DNA of 64,000 nt from Saccharopolyspora ipomoeae. Its GTDB lineage: Bacteria; Actinomycetota; Actinomycetes; Mycobacteriales; Pseudonocardiaceae. The position numbers and the translations under genes were made by a program. Shown piece by piece: positions 44,063 to 54,894 of this stretch (position 1 is its first letter; every line of letters starts with the position of its first letter). The stretch is from contig NZ_JASAOF010000014.1 in NCBI RefSeq assembly GCF_029952525.1, forward strand, positions 97,643 through 161,642, in the 5' to 3' direction. The notes under the pieces are model-generated. The model saw only the letters and a list, made by a program, of their open reading frames with translations, ran no database searches and had not been told where the DNA came from.

Positions 44063-45166
44063 TCAGCCCAGCTTGGTCATCCAGCCGTGGGTGTCCTCGA
44101 CCGAGCCGTACTGGATGCCGGTCAGCTTCTCGCGGAGCTTCAAGGTCACCTCGCCCGGCCGGCCGTCGGCGATGCCGAACTCGCCGTCGCGGTGCTTGAC
44201 GTGGCCGACCGGGGTGATCACCGCGGCGGTGCCGCAGGCGAAGACCTCGGTGAGCTCGCCGGTGGTGGCCGCCTTCTCCCACTCCTCGACGGTGATCTTG
44301 CGCTCCTCGACTTGCATGCCGAGCTCCTTGCCCAGCTCCAGCAGCGAGGACCGGGTCACGCCGGGCAGCAGGCTGCCGCTCAGCGCCGGGGTCACCAGCC
44401 TCGCGTCGGCACCCGAGCCGAACACGAAGAACAGGTTCATCCCGCCCATCTCCTCGACCGTGTGCCGGTCGCAGGCGTCCAGCCAGACGACCTGGTCGCA
44501 GCCCTGCTCGACGGCCTGCGCCTGCGCCAGGAACGACGCCGCGTAGTTGCCCGCGAACTTGGCCGCACCGGTCCCGCCGGGCGCGGCGCGCACGAACTCG
44601 TGGCTCAACCACACCGTCACCGGCTTCACGCCACCGGCGAAGTACGACCCGGCCGGTGAGGCGATCAGCGAGTACAGGTAGCTGTTGGACGGGTGGTTCA
44701 CACCCAGCCCGATCTCCGTGGAGACCATGAAGGGACGCAGGTACAGCGAGCTCTCACCGGTGCTCGGGACCCACTCGCGGTCGACCGCGACCAGCTCTCG
44801 CAGCGATTCGACGAACAGCTCCTCGGGCAGCTCGGCCATCGCGATCCGCTTGGCGGAGTCGCGGAAGCGGCGGGCGTTGGCGTCCGGGCGGAACGCCGCG
44901 ATCGAACCGTCGGGCTGCCGGTAGGCCTTGAGGCCCTCGAAGATCGCCTGCGCGTAGTGCAGGACCGACGTGGCGGGGTCGAACTCCAGCGCGTGGTACG
45001 CCTCCAGGCGGGCGTCGTGCCAGCCCTGGTCCTCGGACCACTTGATCGTCACCATGTGGTCGGTGAAGAACTTGCCGAACCCGGGATTCGCCAGCACTTC
45101 CGCGCGGCGCTCGGCTGAGGCCGGTTGCGGGTTGGGGTTCCGGGTGAAAGACAGTTCTCCGCTCAT
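44063..45166 (-). CDS. ilvE: Branched-chain amino acid aminotransferase
   Basis: A 367-residue fold-type IV PLP enzyme that makes leucine, isoleucine and valine from their keto acids. It has [13 protein letters not shown], the region with the PLP lysine near 203 ([12 protein letters not shown]), [17 protein letters not shown] and the C-terminal [17 protein letters not shown] at 45166 has no Shine-Dalgarno but TACCGT 6 nt upstream, suggesting a leaderless mRNA. The position corresponds to Rv2210c. Confidence 0.96.
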   Translation of the reverse strand: MSGELSFTRNPNPQPASAERRAEVLANPGFGKFFTDHMVTIKWSEDQGWHDARLEAYHALEFDPATSVLHYAQAIFEGLKAYRQPDGSIAAFRPDANARRFRDSAKRIAMAELPEELFVESLRELVAVDREWVPSTGESSLYLRPFMVSTEIGLGVNHPSNSYLYSLIASPAGSYFAGGVKPVTVWLSHEFVRAAPGGTGAAKFAGNYAASFLAQAQAVEQGCDQVVWLDACDRHTVEEMGGMNLFFVFGSGADARLVTPALSGSLLPGVTRSSLLELGKELGMQVEERKITVEEWEKAATTGELTEVFACGTAAVITPVGHVKHRDGEFGIADGRPGEVTLKLREKLTGIQYGSVEDTHGWMTKLG

Positions 45167-45172
45167 GCGCGT

Positions 45173-45178
45173 ACGGTA
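45173..45178 (-). promoter_or_regulatory. TACCGT -10 box, leaderless start of ilvE
   Basis: TACCGT lies 6 nt before the ATG at 45166. Confidence 0.55.
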
Positions 45179-45289
45179 TCGCGTGCGCTGGAGCAGTGAA
45201 AACCGGCTCGGGTTCAGTTGGTCATCCAAGTATCGAGCCGTTGCCGAACGGACGCGGAGATTCTGCTGATTCCGCCACCGAATCCGACA

Positions 45290-45295
45290 TATGAT
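45290..45295 (+). promoter_or_regulatory. TATGAT -10 box, leaderless start of small membrane protein
   Basis: TATGAT, one base from the consensus TATAAT, lies 6 nt before the ATG at 45302. Confidence 0.6.
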
Positions 45296-45301
45296 GTGGT
45301 C

Positions 45302-45598
45302 ATGACGCAGGCCCACAACACCCCCGCGCCGCAGCCCACCTCGGTCCAGCAGGACGTCCGAGCAGCCGTGATCGCCGCCCTGATGCCCTTCGGCGCCGGA
45401 ATGCTGCTGACCCTCGGCTACGCGTGGATCGGCTGGTTCGGGCTGGTGCTCGCGGCCGTCGGCGTCGCGGGCTGGGGTTTCTGGTGGCGCGGCAAGCACC
45501 AGCAGTGGTTCCCGCAGCAGGTGACCACCGGAACGGTCGTCGGCCAGACGGTCCTGATCGCGGTGATCACCTTGCTGCTCTTCATCACGATCAGCTGA
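45302..45598 (+). CDS. Small two-helix membrane protein
   Basis: A 98-residue protein of unknown function. A polar N-terminus ([16 protein letters not shown]) is followed by a hydrophobic pair of helices ([20 protein letters not shown] and [17 protein letters not shown]), a basic turn and a last C-terminal helix ([20 protein letters not shown]). It is probably leaderless. Its last 8 bases overlap the 3' end of the convergent DUF402 gene. Confidence 0.65.
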   Translation: MTQAHNTPAPQPTSVQQDVRAAVIAALMPFGAGMLLTLGYAWIGWFGLVLAAVGVAGWGFWWRGKHQQWFPQQVTTGTVVGQTVLIAVITLLLFITIS

Positions 45599-46256
45599 GC
45601 AGCCACCCGGGCAGGTCGGGGCGGGGCCAGGCCGGGTCCGGGCGCGCGTCGCAGTAGGTGCCGTCGAAGGGGAACGCGCCGTCCTTGGCCAGGGAGATCA
45701 TCTCCTCGCCCTCGGCGCGCAGGGTCGCCAGCTCGGACGTGCTGAAACGGCCTGCGGCCAGCGCGTCCTCGAGCTCGTCCTCGTCCTTCCAGGACCAGCT
45801 GCCGTCGGGCATCACCTCGACGTCGAGCACCCCGTCGACCCGCCGCACGCCGTGCTCGTCGCGGCCGCGCGGGATCTCCAGGTTCACGTACCAGTTCCGG
45901 AACTCGCCGGAGGGCTCGAAGAACCACCACACCGACGACCAGCGGTGCTCGTGGACCAGCCGCAGCGTCGGCGTCCCGCGCCACGTCGAGCGCGCGGGCA
46001 CCCGGGGACCGGAGAACCGCTCCGCGAGCGGCATCTCGCGCGGGCTCCTCCCGTCCGGGGAGGTCGTGATCCGGATCGGGGTGTCGGGCAGCACCCAGCA
46101 GAGCAGTTCCGCGCCGTCGTCGGAGACGACGCGGGCCGGGTGCACGGTGCCGAGCGAACCGTCCAGGCGCCAGAAGCTGTAGAGCACGTCGTCGCCCGGG
46201 GCCCACTGGTACCGCGGAGCGCCCCAGGTCTTCTCGTCCACCATCGCGTTGGGCAT
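45591..46256 (-). CDS. DUF402 domain protein
   Basis: A 221-residue soluble protein. DUF402 proteins include nucleotide phosphatases acting on nucleoside di/triphosphates and RNA-binding relatives. Visible features are [37 protein letters not shown] and the acidic [22 protein letters not shown], the region that binds metal in the family. ATG at 46256 has GAGGCGG upstream. It lies 8 nt downstream of a transporter gene on the same strand. Confidence 0.78.
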   Translation of the reverse strand: MPNAMVDEKTWGAPRYQWAPGDDVLYSFWRLDGSLGTVHPARVVSDDGAELLCWVLPDTPIRITTSPDGRSPREMPLAERFSGPRVPARSTWRGTPTLRLVHEHRWSSVWWFFEPSGEFRNWYVNLEIPRGRDEHGVRRVDGVLDVEVMPDGSWSWKDEDELEDALAAGRFSTSELATLRAEGEEMISLAKDGAFPFDGTYCDARPDPAWPRPDLPGWLLS

Positions 46257-46263
46257 GACCGCC

Positions 46264-47520
46264 TCATTTCCACCGGCGTGAAACGACTCCCGCCAGCAAC
46301 GGACCGACAACAACCACACCGAGCGTTGTCAGCATCGCAGAGATCGGCATGCTCATCGCCAGCACGACCGACAAACCCATCCCAAGGCACGCACCCCGCA
46401 TGGGCCATGTGGGCCCATCGGAGAGCAGCAAACGGGCGCCTGCGTTGGCGAAAGCGTAGTGCAGCAGCAGCGCGCAGGCCGCGAACGACAGCAACGCGAT
46501 CGGGTCGATCAGCTGCGAGACGACCACCGCAGCGACCCCGATGATCAGGTCCAGCGGGTACGGCGTGCCGGACGGGCCGGTGCGCCCGAGGGCGCGCGGC
46601 AGCTCCCGGTCGCGCACCAGCGCGAGCCCGGTCGAGCGCGCCGACTCCAGCGCCCCCAGCAGCACCGGCAGCAGCGCGACGGCCGCGCCGACGCACACCA
46701 GCGGCACCAGGTCGGCGGCCGCGGCGGCGGTGAGCACGTCGCGGATCGGCATCGGCGACAGCGCCAGCCGCTCCCAGCCCAGCTGGTAGGTCAGGGCCGC
46801 GGTCATCAGCACCAGCAGCGCCGCGACCGCGATCAGCGAGATCCGGGTGGCGCTGCGGATCGTGGTCCACGGCGCGCGATCGGCGTCGTCGGCGGGCGCG
46901 GCGAGCCGCTCGAAACCGGTGAAGGCCAGGAACAGCACTCCACCGGCGCCGATGATGCCCACCGCGCTGTCGTCGGAGGCGCCGGGATCGACGTGCGCGA
47001 CGGGACCGCCCGCCGGGGCGATCGCGAAGCAGATCGCCACCACCAGCAGGACCACCGCCGCGCTCAGCCCGACCCACAGCCACGCCGCCGCGCCCCGGAT
47101 CCGCAGCCCGGTGGTCGTGGCGAGCACCACCAGCAGGATCACCGCACCCGCCACCAGCGCGCTGGAGCTCGGCAGGAAGAACTCGCCGATCACGCGGGCG
47201 ATCGCGGCCATCGCGGCGACGTGGGCGGCGAGGTAGGCCGAGGCGCCGACGCGGGCGGGCAGCACGCCCATCCGCTCGCGCACGCACGCGTAGGCCGCGC
47301 CCGGGCCCCGGTACCTGCTGGACTGGTAGGCCGTGGCGGACGCCGCGCACACCGCGGTCAGCAGCGCGACCAGCACCCCCAACAGCGCCCACGGGCCCGC
47401 CGCGGCGGCAGCGGGCGCCGGTCCGAGCAGCACTCCGACGCCGATCATGCCGCTGAGCGCGAGCGGGAGCGCGTCGCGACCGGTCGTCAATCGGCCGTCC
47501 GATTCAACCTGTCGGGTCAC
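46264..47520 (-). CDS. APC-superfamily amino-acid permease
   Basis: A 418-residue membrane protein with about 11-12 predicted helices. LPLALSGMIGVGVLLGPAPA is the first-helix unwinding glycine motif of APC transporters, and AFTGFERLAAP matches the conserved helix 6 region. The C-terminus is shorter than in typical 480-residue permeases. The GTG at 47520 follows AAGGGTGGG. The substrate is unknown. It is probably co-transcribed with the DUF402 gene. Confidence 0.83.
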   Translation of the reverse strand: MTRQVESDGRLTTGRDALPLALSGMIGVGVLLGPAPAAAAAGPWALLGVLVALLTAVCAASATAYQSSRYRGPGAAYACVRERMGVLPARVGASAYLAAHVAAMAAIARVIGEFFLPSSSALVAGAVILLVVLATTTGLRIRGAAAWLWVGLSAAVVLLVVAICFAIAPAGGPVAHVDPGASDDSAVGIIGAGGVLFLAFTGFERLAAPADDADRAPWTTIRSATRISLIAVAALLVLMTAALTYQLGWERLALSPMPIRDVLTAAAAADLVPLVCVGAAVALLPVLLGALESARSTGLALVRDRELPRALGRTGPSGTPYPLDLIIGVAAVVVSQLIDPIALLSFAACALLLHYAFANAGARLLLSDGPTWPMRGACLGMGLSVVLAMSMPISAMLTTLGVVVVGPLLAGVVSRRWK

Positions 47521-47734
47521 CGGCCCACCCTTGCAGACGCGTACGGGGACTTCAGCCGCCTGTCGGCTGACTCGTGGCGAGCGTCCGTGACAGAGCGTAT
47601 GACGGACCGCGAACCGTTCGGCTCGCGCCACCTCGCCACGCCCAGGGCGAACACGCCGATCCCCGGTCGGCCCGGCGTTCTAGAGTGCGGGCAGGCTCTG
47701 GGAGAACCACAGCACCGATCCGGAGGATGACCAC

Positions 47735-49222
47735 GTGACGACCCCGAAACTCGCCCTCACCGACACCGCGGTGGCCAAGCTGAGCGCGGACGCGCTCGTC
47801 ATCGGCACCGTCTCCGGCGCCGACGGCCTGCAGCTCGCGCCCGGGGCCGAGCCGGTCGCCACCGCCTTCGACGGCGACCTGGTGAAGGTGCTGACGTCGC
47901 TGGGTGCGAGCGGCAAGGCCGACGAGGTCGTCAAGCTGCCCGCGAGCGGCCTGGCCGCGACCGTGCTGCTGGCGGTCGGTCTCGGCAAGGCCGGCGAGGA
48001 CGGCCCGACCGCGGAGTCCGTGCGCCGCGCGTCCGGTGCCGCGGCCCGCGCGCTGTCCGGCGTCGAGCACGCCGCCACCACGCTGTCCGCCGCCGACCTG
48101 CCGGCCACCGTGCAGGGCACGGTGATGGGCGCCTACGGCTTCACCGAGTACAAGTCGAGCAACGGCGACGGCCCGGTGGCCGCGGTGGACTTCGTGGTCG
48201 CCGACGCCAAGGCCGACACCGCCACCCACGCCCTCAAGGGCGGCAGCGCGATCGGCGAGGCGGTCAACATCGCCCGCGACCTGATCAACACCCCGCCGAA
48301 CGACCTGTTCCCGGCGTCGTTCGCCGAGCGCGCCACCGAGCTCGCCAAGGGCGCGGGCCTGGAGGTCGAGGTCCTCGACGACGCGGCGCTGCGCAAGCAG
48401 GGCTTCGGCGGCATCCTCGGCGTCGGCGCCGGCTCCTCGCGTCCGCCGCGCCTGGTGCGGATCCGGCACAAGGGCCCGAAGGCGGCGAAGAAGGTCGCGC
48501 TGGTCGGCAAGGGCATCACCTTCGACACCGGCGGCATCTCGCTGAAGCCGGGCGGGGGCATGGAGAACATGACCTCGGACATGTCCGGCGCCGCCTCGGT
48601 GATCGCGACCATGGTGCTGGCCGCGAAGCTGAACTACCCGCTGGACATCACCGCCACCGTCCCGATGGCCGAGAACATGCCGTCCGGCACGGCCTACCGG
48701 CCCGGCGACGTGCTCAAGATGTACGGCGGCAAGACCGTCGAGGTGCTCAACACCGACGCCGAGGGCCGGTTGGTCCTGGTCGACGCGATGGTGCGGGCCT
48801 GCGAGGACGAGCCCGACTACCTCATCGAGACCTCCACGCTGACCGGTGCGCAGGTCGTCGCGCTGGGCAACCGCACGCCGGGCGTGATGGGCGAGGACGC
48901 GTTCCGCGACCGCGTCGCGAAGCTGTCGCAGGCCGCCGGTGAGGGCGGTTGGCCGATGCCGCTGCCGGACGAGCTGCGCGCGGACCTGGACTCCAAGCTC
49001 GCCGACCTGGCCAACGTCACCAACCACCGCTGGGGCGGCATGCTCGCCGCGGGCATCTTCCTGCGGGAGTTCGTGGCCGAGGGCGTGCAGTGGGCCCACA
49101 TCGACATCGCCGGCCCGGCCTACAACACCAACTCGCCGTGGGGCTACACGCCGAAGGGCGGCACCGGCGTCCCGGTCCGCACGCTGGCGGCGGTGCTCGC
49201 CGACATCGCCGAGAACGGCTGA
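47735..49222 (+). CDS. pepA: Leucyl aminopeptidase (M17)
   Basis: A 495-residue cytosolic hexameric aminopeptidase. The two-metal site is seen in [15 protein letters not shown] (near 258) and the signature [14 protein letters not shown] (near 338), with [17 protein letters not shown] between. It trims N-terminal residues from peptides. GTG start with GGAGG 11 nt upstream. The position corresponds to Rv2213 (pepB). A clear terminator follows. Confidence 0.96.
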   Translation: MTTPKLALTDTAVAKLSADALVIGTVSGADGLQLAPGAEPVATAFDGDLVKVLTSLGASGKADEVVKLPASGLAATVLLAVGLGKAGEDGPTAESVRRASGAAARALSGVEHAATTLSAADLPATVQGTVMGAYGFTEYKSSNGDGPVAAVDFVVADAKADTATHALKGGSAIGEAVNIARDLINTPPNDLFPASFAERATELAKGAGLEVEVLDDAALRKQGFGGILGVGAGSSRPPRLVRIRHKGPKAAKKVALVGKGITFDTGGISLKPGGGMENMTSDMSGAASVIATMVLAAKLNYPLDITATVPMAENMPSGTAYRPGDVLKMYGGKTVEVLNTDAEGRLVLVDAMVRACEDEPDYLIETSTLTGAQVVALGNRTPGVMGEDAFRDRVAKLSQAAGEGGWPMPLPDELRADLDSKLADLANVTNHRWGGMLAAGIFLREFVAEGVQWAHIDIAGPAYNTNSPWGYTPKGGTGVPVRTLAAVLADIAENG

Positions 49223-49254
49223 TCCCCGGGTCGCTGACCCCGGGTGTTCGCAGG

Positions 49255-49286
49255 AGCCGGGATTCCCACCGGGAATCCCGGCTTTT
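49255..49286 (+). terminator. pepA terminator
   Basis: AGCCGGGATTCCC and GGGAATCCCGGCT are perfect arms around a 4-nt loop, followed by TTT. Confidence 0.9.
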
Positions 49287-49344
49287 GTGACTCGGGTCAC
49301 GAAAAGGTCACCACCCGGGGGTGCACCGATGTCACGATGGGTTG

Positions 49345-49845
49345 ATGACCGAATCGCAACCGGCCACGCTGACCGCGACCAGGCACGGCTATCAGGTCGA
49401 CGTGGTGTGGACCGGCAACACCGGCCAGGGCACCGCCACCTACCGCAGCTACGAGCGCACGCACGAGGTGCGCGCCGTCGGCAAGGACTCCATCGACGCT
49501 TCCGCCGACCCCGTGTTCCTCGGTGACGCCGACCGCTACAACCCCGAAGAGCTCCTCGTCGCCTCGCTGTCGCAGTGCCACATGCTGTGGTTCCTGCACC
49601 TGGCCGCCGACTCCGGAATCGTGGTCACCGGCTACCACGACCGCGCGCGCGGCATCCTCGCGGAGAACTCCGACGGCACCGGCCAGTTCGAGGCCGTCGA
49701 GCTCGCACCCGAGGTCACCGTCTGCGATCTCGCCGCCGTCGACGTCGCCGAAGCGCTGCACGAACGCGCCCACGAGCTCTGCTACATCGCCAAGTCCGTG
49801 ACCTTCCCGGTGCGGTGCACGCCGACGACGCGCGTCGCGAACTGA
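49345..49845 (+). CDS. OsmC/Ohr-family peroxiredoxin-like protein
   Basis: A 166-residue OsmC-type protein expected to reduce organic hydroperoxides. The two reactive cysteines are in SLSQCHMLWFLH (near 81) and HELCYIAKSV. The opening TRHGYQVDVVWTGNTGQGTA and NPEELLVASL fit the family. No Shine-Dalgarno is seen. CACGAT lies 6 nt before the ATG, a weaker leaderless candidate. Confidence 0.88.
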   Translation: MTESQPATLTATRHGYQVDVVWTGNTGQGTATYRSYERTHEVRAVGKDSIDASADPVFLGDADRYNPEELLVASLSQCHMLWFLHLAADSGIVVTGYHDRARGILAENSDGTGQFEAVELAPEVTVCDLAAVDVAEALHERAHELCYIAKSVTFPVRCTPTTRVAN

Positions 49846-49929
49846 CACCGTGAATCGATCACGGGAGAATCGATTCAGCCTTCGGGACGGCCGTGACGCA
49901 GCGAATCCGGTAAAAGCGCGATCGCGCGT

Positions 49930-50280
49930 TCACGGCCGTTCGTCGGCGGCGCGCTGCGCGCGGCGGCGAAGAATGCGCTGCCGGGCCTGGTAATCGCGCA
50001 TCCGCTGCGGATATCCGACTTTCGCGACCTCGTAGAGCGGAATTCCGAGCTGCTTGGTGAATCGCCCCGCCGCCGACGGCGATGCGACCCGGCGCCGGGT
50101 CCATTCCCCGTCGTGCGCGATGAGCAGCAACGTCGTCTCGGTCACGAACGTGCGGGGTTCCAGGAAGCCCTCGACACCACGGCGCCGCGCCGCCCAGCCC
50201 CGGAGGTGATCGGTGTCCGCGGAAGTGGCGCGTCGCCCGGTGCCGGGACGGCGGCTGCGGAACCGGTCGAAAAATCCCAC
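49930..50280 (-). CDS. Small basic hypothetical protein
   Basis: A 116-residue, strongly basic protein of unknown function. It begins GFFDRFRSRRPGTGRR and ends in an arginine-rich helix (YQARQRILRRRAQRAA), with FVTETTLLLIAHDGEW and KQLGIPLYEVAKVGYPQRM between. GTG at 50280 has GGAGG 8 nt upstream; earlier in-frame starts have none. It is divergent from lpd. The composition suggests nucleic acid binding, but no domain is recognised. Confidence 0.65.
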   Translation of the reverse strand: MGFFDRFRSRRPGTGRRATSADTDHLRGWAARRRGVEGFLEPRTFVTETTLLLIAHDGEWTRRRVASPSAAGRFTKQLGIPLYEVAKVGYPQRMRDYQARQRILRRRAQRAADERP

Positions 50281-50516
50281 GGCACTCCCCTCCCCGAGCC
50301 AATTCAGGCCGGTCTCGTTCGATTTTGCCACCGCGAACATGTGCGGAGTGTGAAAACGAGCTGAGAATGCGCGACCGCGAGCGCCGAATGCAGCACAGAT
50401 CACCCGGCCCACCGCGCATCGGCCGGTCGGGTGGTGACAAGATGGCCGGTGGTGTGCATGACCACCAGGTCACGCAGCCGACTGCAAGTCAATGACGCCC
50501 TGTCGAGGAGTGCGAA

Positions 50517-51887
50517 GTGACCGACACGTCCGCCGATCTGGTCATTCTCGGCGGCGGTTCGGGCGGCTACGCCTGCGCTTTCCGCGCGGCCGAGCTCGGC
50601 CTGTCCGTCGTCCTCATTGAAAAGGACAAGCTCGGTGGGACCTGCCTGCACCGAGGTTGCATCCCGACCAAGGCCCTGCTGCACGCGGCCGAGGTCGCCG
50701 ATTCCACCCGAGACGCCGACCAGTTCGGGGTGCGCGCAGCCCTCGAAGGCATCGACATCGACGGTGTCAACAAGTACAAGGACAACATCATCTCGGGCCT
50801 GTACAAGGGCCTGCAGGGCCTGGCCAAGGCCCACAAGGTGACGATGGTCGAAGGCGCGGGCACGCTCGTCGACGCCAACACCGTCGAGGTCAACGGCACC
50901 CGCTACACCGGCAAGAACGTGGTGCTGGCCACCGGCTCCTACTCCAAGTCGCTGCCGGGCCTGGAGCTCGGCGGGCGGATCATCGCCAGCGAGCAGGCGC
51001 TGAACCTGGACTTCATCCCGAACAAGGTCGTCGTGCTCGGCGGCGGTGTGATCGGTGTCGAGTTCGCGAGCGTCTGGGCCTCCTTCGGCGCCGAGGTCAC
51101 CGTCGTGGAAGCGCTGCCGCACCTGGTGCCCAACGAGGACGAGTTCGCCTCGAAGCGCCTGGAGCGCGCCTTCCGCAAGCGCGGCATCAAGTTCAAGACC
51201 GGCGTGAAGTTCACCGGCGCCACCCAGAACGACGACGGCGTGTCGGTCAGCCTGGAGAACGGCGAGACCTACGACGCGGACCTGCTGCTGGTCGCCGTCG
51301 GCCGCGGCCCGAACACCGCCGGTCACGGCTTCGAGCAGGTCGGCGTGAACATGGAGCGCGGTTTCGTCCGCACCGACGAGCGCCTGCGCACCAACGTCCC
51401 GGGCGTGTTCGCCGTCGGCGACATCGTGCCGGGCCTGCAGCTGGCGCACCGCGGCTTCCAGCAGGGCATCTTCATCGCCGAGGAGATCGCGGGCCTGAAC
51501 CCGCAGCCGATCGACGAGGCCGGCATCCCGCGCGTGACCTACTGCCACCCGGAGGTCGCCTCGGTGGGCCTGACCGAGGCCGCCGCCAAGGAGCAGTACG
51601 GCTCGGTGGAGACCTTCACCTACGACCTGGCCGGCAACGGCAAGAGCCAGATCCTCAAGACGCAGGGCGCGGTCAAGCTGGTCCGCGCGACCGACGGTCC
51701 CGTCGTCGGCCTGCACATGGTCGGCGACCGCGTCGGTGAGCTCATCGGCGAGGCGCAGCTGATCTACAACTGGGAGGCGCTGCCGGAGGACGTCGCTCCC
51801 CTGGTCCACGCCCACCCGACCCAGACCGAAGCCCTGGGCGAGGCCCACCTCGCCCTGGCCGGCAAGCCGCTGCACGTCCACGGCTGA
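50517..51887 (+). CDS. lpdA: Dihydrolipoyl dehydrogenase
   Basis: A 456-residue flavoprotein disulfide reductase, the E3 component that reoxidises dihydrolipoyl groups. It has the FAD motif [10 protein letters not shown], the redox-active [14 protein letters not shown] (near 40-53), the NAD motif [11 protein letters not shown] and the C-terminal base His-Glu pair in [13 protein letters not shown] start with GAGGAG 10 nt upstream. It lies 68 nt ahead of sucB, and the two probably form an operon. Confidence 0.96.
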   Translation: MTDTSADLVILGGGSGGYACAFRAAELGLSVVLIEKDKLGGTCLHRGCIPTKALLHAAEVADSTRDADQFGVRAALEGIDIDGVNKYKDNIISGLYKGLQGLAKAHKVTMVEGAGTLVDANTVEVNGTRYTGKNVVLATGSYSKSLPGLELGGRIIASEQALNLDFIPNKVVVLGGGVIGVEFASVWASFGAEVTVVEALPHLVPNEDEFASKRLERAFRKRGIKFKTGVKFTGATQNDDGVSVSLENGETYDADLLLVAVGRGPNTAGHGFEQVGVNMERGFVRTDERLRTNVPGVFAVGDIVPGLQLAHRGFQQGIFIAEEIAGLNPQPIDEAGIPRVTYCHPEVASVGLTEAAAKEQYGSVETFTYDLAGNGKSQILKTQGAVKLVRATDGPVVGLHMVGDRVGELIGEAQLIYNWEALPEDVAPLVHAHPTQTEALGEAHLALAGKPLHVHG

Positions 51888-51955
51888 GCGCAGCCGCACC
51901 GTCAGCAGCTACAGGACAGCCGCACCCCGCCACACCCACGAGGAGTCAGCAACAG

Positions 51956-53698
51956 ATGGCCTTCTCCGTTCAGATGCCGGCGCTCGGCGAGAGCGTCGCC
52001 GAAGGCACGATCACCCGGTGGCTCAAGCAGGAGGGCGAGACCGTCGAGGTCGACGAACCCCTGCTGGAGGTCTCCACCGACAAGGTCGACACCGAGATCC
52101 CGTCCCCGGCCGCCGGTGTGCTGCAGCGCATCGTCGCCCAGGAGGACGACACCGTCGAGATCGGTGGTGAGCTCGCGGTCATCGGCGACGCCGGTGAGGC
52201 GCCCGCCGCTCCCGCCGCCTCTGAGACTCCGGCCGCCGCCCCGGCCCCGGCCGCCGAGCCCGAGCCCGCTCCCGCTGCCGAGGCGCCCGCCGCTCCGGCG
52301 GCCCCCGCCGCCCCGGCCGGTGGCGCGCAGGGCACCGACGTCGCCATGCCCGCGCTGGGCGAGAGCGTCGCCGAGGGCACGATCACCCGGTGGCTCAAGC
52401 AGATCGGCGACTCGGTCGAGGTCGACGAGCCGCTGCTGGAGGTCTCCACCGACAAGGTCGACACCGAGATCCCGTCCCCGGTGGCCGGCACGCTGCTGGA
52501 GATCACCGCCGGTGAGGACGACACCGTCGAGGTCGGCGCGAAGCTCGCGGTGATCGGCGCCGCCGGTGCCGCCGCCGCTCCGGCCGCCCCGGCTCCCGAG
52601 CCGACCCCGGCCCCGGAGCCCACCCCGGCTCCGGCCGCCGCCGCTCCGGCTCCGGCCGCCCCGGCTGCTCCCGCTGCTCCCGCTGCCCCCGCCGCTCCGG
52701 CTGCTCCGGCTGCTCCGGCCGAGGAGGAGGCTCCGGCGAACAACGGTGGCGCCCCGTACGTGACGCCGCTGGTGCGCAAGCTGGCCAACGAGCACGGCAT
52801 CGACCTGACCTCGATCAAGGGCAGCGGTGTCGGCGGCCGGATCCGCAAGCAGGACGTCCAGGCCGCGATCGACGCCAACCAGGCCCCGGCCCCGACGGCT
52901 CCGGCCGCCCCGGCCGCTGCCACGACCACCGCCGCCCCGGCCACCGCGGTCGAGCCGTCGGAGGAGGCCAAGGCGCTGCGCGGCACCACGCAGAAGATGT
53001 CGCGCCTGCGGCAGCTGCTGGCCCGCCGCATGGTCGAGTCGCTGCAGACCGCGGCGCAGCTGACCACGGTGATCGAGGTCGACGTCACCCGCATCGCGCG
53101 GCTGCGCGAGCGCGCGAAGGGCAGCTTCGAAGCGGCCGAGGGCGTCAAGCTCTCGTTCCTGCCGTTCTTCGCCAAGGCCGCGGCCGAGGCGCTGAAGCTG
53201 CACCCGAAGCTGAACGCCTCGATCGACGAGGAGAGCAGCTCGGTCACCTACCACGGCGCCGAGCACCTCTCGGTCGCGGTGGACACCGAGCGCGGTCTGG
53301 TCTCGCCGGTGATCCACGACGCGGGCGACCTCAACCTCGGTGGCCTGGCCCGCAAGATCGCGGACCTGGCGGCGCGGACCCGCAACAACAAGATCAAGCC
53401 CGACGAGCTCTCCGGTGGCACCTTCACCATCACCAACACCGGTAGCCGCGGGGCGCTGTTCGACACGCCGATCCTGAACCCGCCGCAGGTGGGCATGCTG
53501 GGCACCGGCACCGTCGTGAAGCGCCCGGTCGTCGTCGCCGACGAGAACGGCGGCGACACGATCGCGATCCGCTCGATGGTGTACCTGGCGCTGTCCTACG
53601 ACCACCGCCTGGTCGACGGCGCCGACGCCGCCCGCTTCCTGACCACGCTCAAGCAGCGCCTGGAAGAGGGAGCCTTCGAGGCCGACCTGGGCCTCTGA
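51956..53698 (+). CDS. sucB: Dihydrolipoamide acyltransferase (E2), two lipoyl domains
   Basis: A 580-residue E2 core. Two lipoyl domains (about 1-77 and 127-203) each carry the lysine in [12 protein letters not shown]. They are joined by alanine/proline-rich linkers, then an E3-binding domain ([20 protein letters not shown], about 270-305) and the catalytic domain ending in [14 protein letters not shown] with the active-site His. In mycobacteria the orthologue DlaT serves pyruvate dehydrogenase and peroxynitrite reductase. The two lipoyl repeats are very alike at DNA level, suggesting recent duplication or gene conversion. Confidence 0.96.
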   Translation: MAFSVQMPALGESVAEGTITRWLKQEGETVEVDEPLLEVSTDKVDTEIPSPAAGVLQRIVAQEDDTVEIGGELAVIGDAGEAPAAPAASETPAAAPAPAAEPEPAPAAEAPAAPAAPAAPAGGAQGTDVAMPALGESVAEGTITRWLKQIGDSVEVDEPLLEVSTDKVDTEIPSPVAGTLLEITAGEDDTVEVGAKLAVIGAAGAAAAPAAPAPEPTPAPEPTPAPAAAAPAPAAPAAPAAPAAPAAPAAPAAPAEEEAPANNGGAPYVTPLVRKLANEHGIDLTSIKGSGVGGRIRKQDVQAAIDANQAPAPTAPAAPAAATTTAAPATAVEPSEEAKALRGTTQKMSRLRQLLARRMVESLQTAAQLTTVIEVDVTRIARLRERAKGSFEAAEGVKLSFLPFFAKAAAEALKLHPKLNASIDEESSSVTYHGAEHLSVAVDTERGLVSPVIHDAGDLNLGGLARKIADLAARTRNNKIKPDELSGGTFTITNTGSRGALFDTPILNPPQVGMLGTGTVVKRPVVVADENGGDTIAIRSMVYLALSYDHRLVDGADAARFLTTLKQRLEEGAFEADLGL

Positions 53699-53711
53699 AG
53701 GAGGGTTCGCA

Positions 53712-53842
53712 CTCGCCTTGCTTGGCGGTGCGGGTAGCGGAACCTCAGCGGCTCGCCGGCTCCGGGCGCCACTCCTGATGTATGCCAATACACGGCGTCG
53801 CGGCGTCCTCACCAGCGAACCGCTGAGAACCCGCGGCGGTGC
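53712..53842 (-). repeat. 131-bp structured repeat element, copy B
   Basis: This is the minus-strand copy of the element at 15709-15841. The stem TCAGCGGTTCGCTGG with CCGGCGAGCCGCTGA keeps all 15 pairs (two as G-T wobbles), although four pairs are swapped relative to copy A. CATACATCAGGAG and the flanking GCACCGCC blocks are unchanged. Two single-base gaps against copy A argue against coding. It starts 14 nt past the sucB stop. Confidence 0.8.
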
Positions 53843-53872
53843 GGGCTGAGTCCCGCACCTGAAACGAGTTGA

Positions 53873-53911
53873 AGCGGCCGCTCACCGGTTCCGGTGGGCG
53901 GTCGCTCTTTT
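53873..53911 (+). terminator. sucB terminator
   Basis: AGCGGCCGCTCACCGG and CCGGTGGGCGGTCGCT pair with a short loop (some G-T), followed by CTTTT. A smaller hairpin, GTGCGGG...CCCGCAC, precedes it at 53839-53858. Confidence 0.8.
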
Positions 53912-53961
53912 CGCGTCCGAACGGTTCGCACGCGCGCGCCCGGTGCGGCACGATGCCGGGC

Positions 53962-54849
53962 ATGCGCGTCGTTGTCGCCGGTTCGTCGGGATTGATCGGT
54001 ACGTCGCTGGTGGCCGGGCTCCGCCAGGCCGAGCACGAGGTGGTGCGCCTGGTCCGCCGCCTGCCCGCCGCCCCGGACGAGCGCGGCTGGGACCCCGGCA
54101 CCGGCAGGCTCGACGCCGATGCCCTGGAGGGCGCCGACGCGGTGGTCAACCTCAGCGGCCCGGGCATCGGCGACAAGCGCTGGAGCCCGGAGCGCAAGCG
54201 CCACCTGCTGCGCGCCCGGGTGCGGGCCACCGAGGTCCTCGCGAACGCCGTCGCCGAGGCCGGTGTCCCGGTGCTGGCCAACGCCTCGGCGGTCGGGTTC
54301 TACGGCGACACCGGATCGCACCCGGTCACCGAGGCGTCCCCGCCGGGCACGGACTTCCTGGCGATGCTGTGCCGCCGCTGGGAGGCCGCGACAGCCCCGG
54401 CCGCCGACGCCGGGGCCCGGGTGGTGCTGCTGCGCACCGGCCTGGTGATCTCGCCGTCCGGCGGGCTGCTCGGCCAGCTCAGGCCGCTGTTCTCGCTGAT
54501 GCTCGGCGGCCGGCTCGGCTCGGGGAGCCAGTACATGCCGTGGATCTCGCTGGACGACGAGGTCGCCGCGATCCGCTTCGCGCTGGAGAACCCGGAGGTG
54601 TCGGGGCCGGTGAACCTGACCGGCCCGGCGCCGGTGACCAACACCGAGTTCACCCGTGCGCTGGGCGAGGCCTTGGGCCGCCCGGCGCCGTGGATCGTGC
54701 CGGGTTTCGCGCTGCGGATCGTTCTCGGCGAGTTCGCCAACACCGCCCTGACCGGCCAGCGGGCGATGCCGACGGTGCTGGAGGCCAACGGCTTCGGGTT
54801 CCAGCACCCGACGCTGGGTGCGGCGCTGGCCGCGGCTACCGGGAAGTAG
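53962..54849 (+). CDS. TIGR01777-type SDR-like epimerase
   Basis: A 295-residue NAD(P)-binding protein. The Rossmann motif VVAGSSGLIGTSL is at the N-terminus. Family-specific blocks are NLSGPGIGDKRWSPERK, RTGLVISPSGGLL, and the C-terminal PVTNTEFTRALGEALGRPAP with the DUF1731 tail. It is related to nucleoside-diphosphate-sugar epimerases and to the cell-division inhibitor SulA-like YfcH; the substrate is unknown. ATG at 53962 follows CACGAT by 7 nt. It lies 45 nt before lipB. Confidence 0.85.
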   Translation: MRVVVAGSSGLIGTSLVAGLRQAEHEVVRLVRRLPAAPDERGWDPGTGRLDADALEGADAVVNLSGPGIGDKRWSPERKRHLLRARVRATEVLANAVAEAGVPVLANASAVGFYGDTGSHPVTEASPPGTDFLAMLCRRWEAATAPAADAGARVVLLRTGLVISPSGGLLGQLRPLFSLMLGGRLGSGSQYMPWISLDDEVAAIRFALENPEVSGPVNLTGPAPVTNTEFTRALGEALGRPAPWIVPGFALRIVLGEFANTALTGQRAMPTVLEANGFGFQHPTLGAALAAATGK

Positions 54850-54882
54850 CCGACCTTCGGCCGCCGGGAGGTGTCCGAGGCG

Positions 54883-54888
54883 TAGCCT
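54883..54888 (+). promoter_or_regulatory. TAGCCT -10 box, leaderless start of lipB
   Basis: TAGCCT lies 6 nt before the GTG at 54895. The ten bases CGTAGCCTGG recur identically before lipA. Confidence 0.65.
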
Positions 54889-54894
54889 GGCGCC

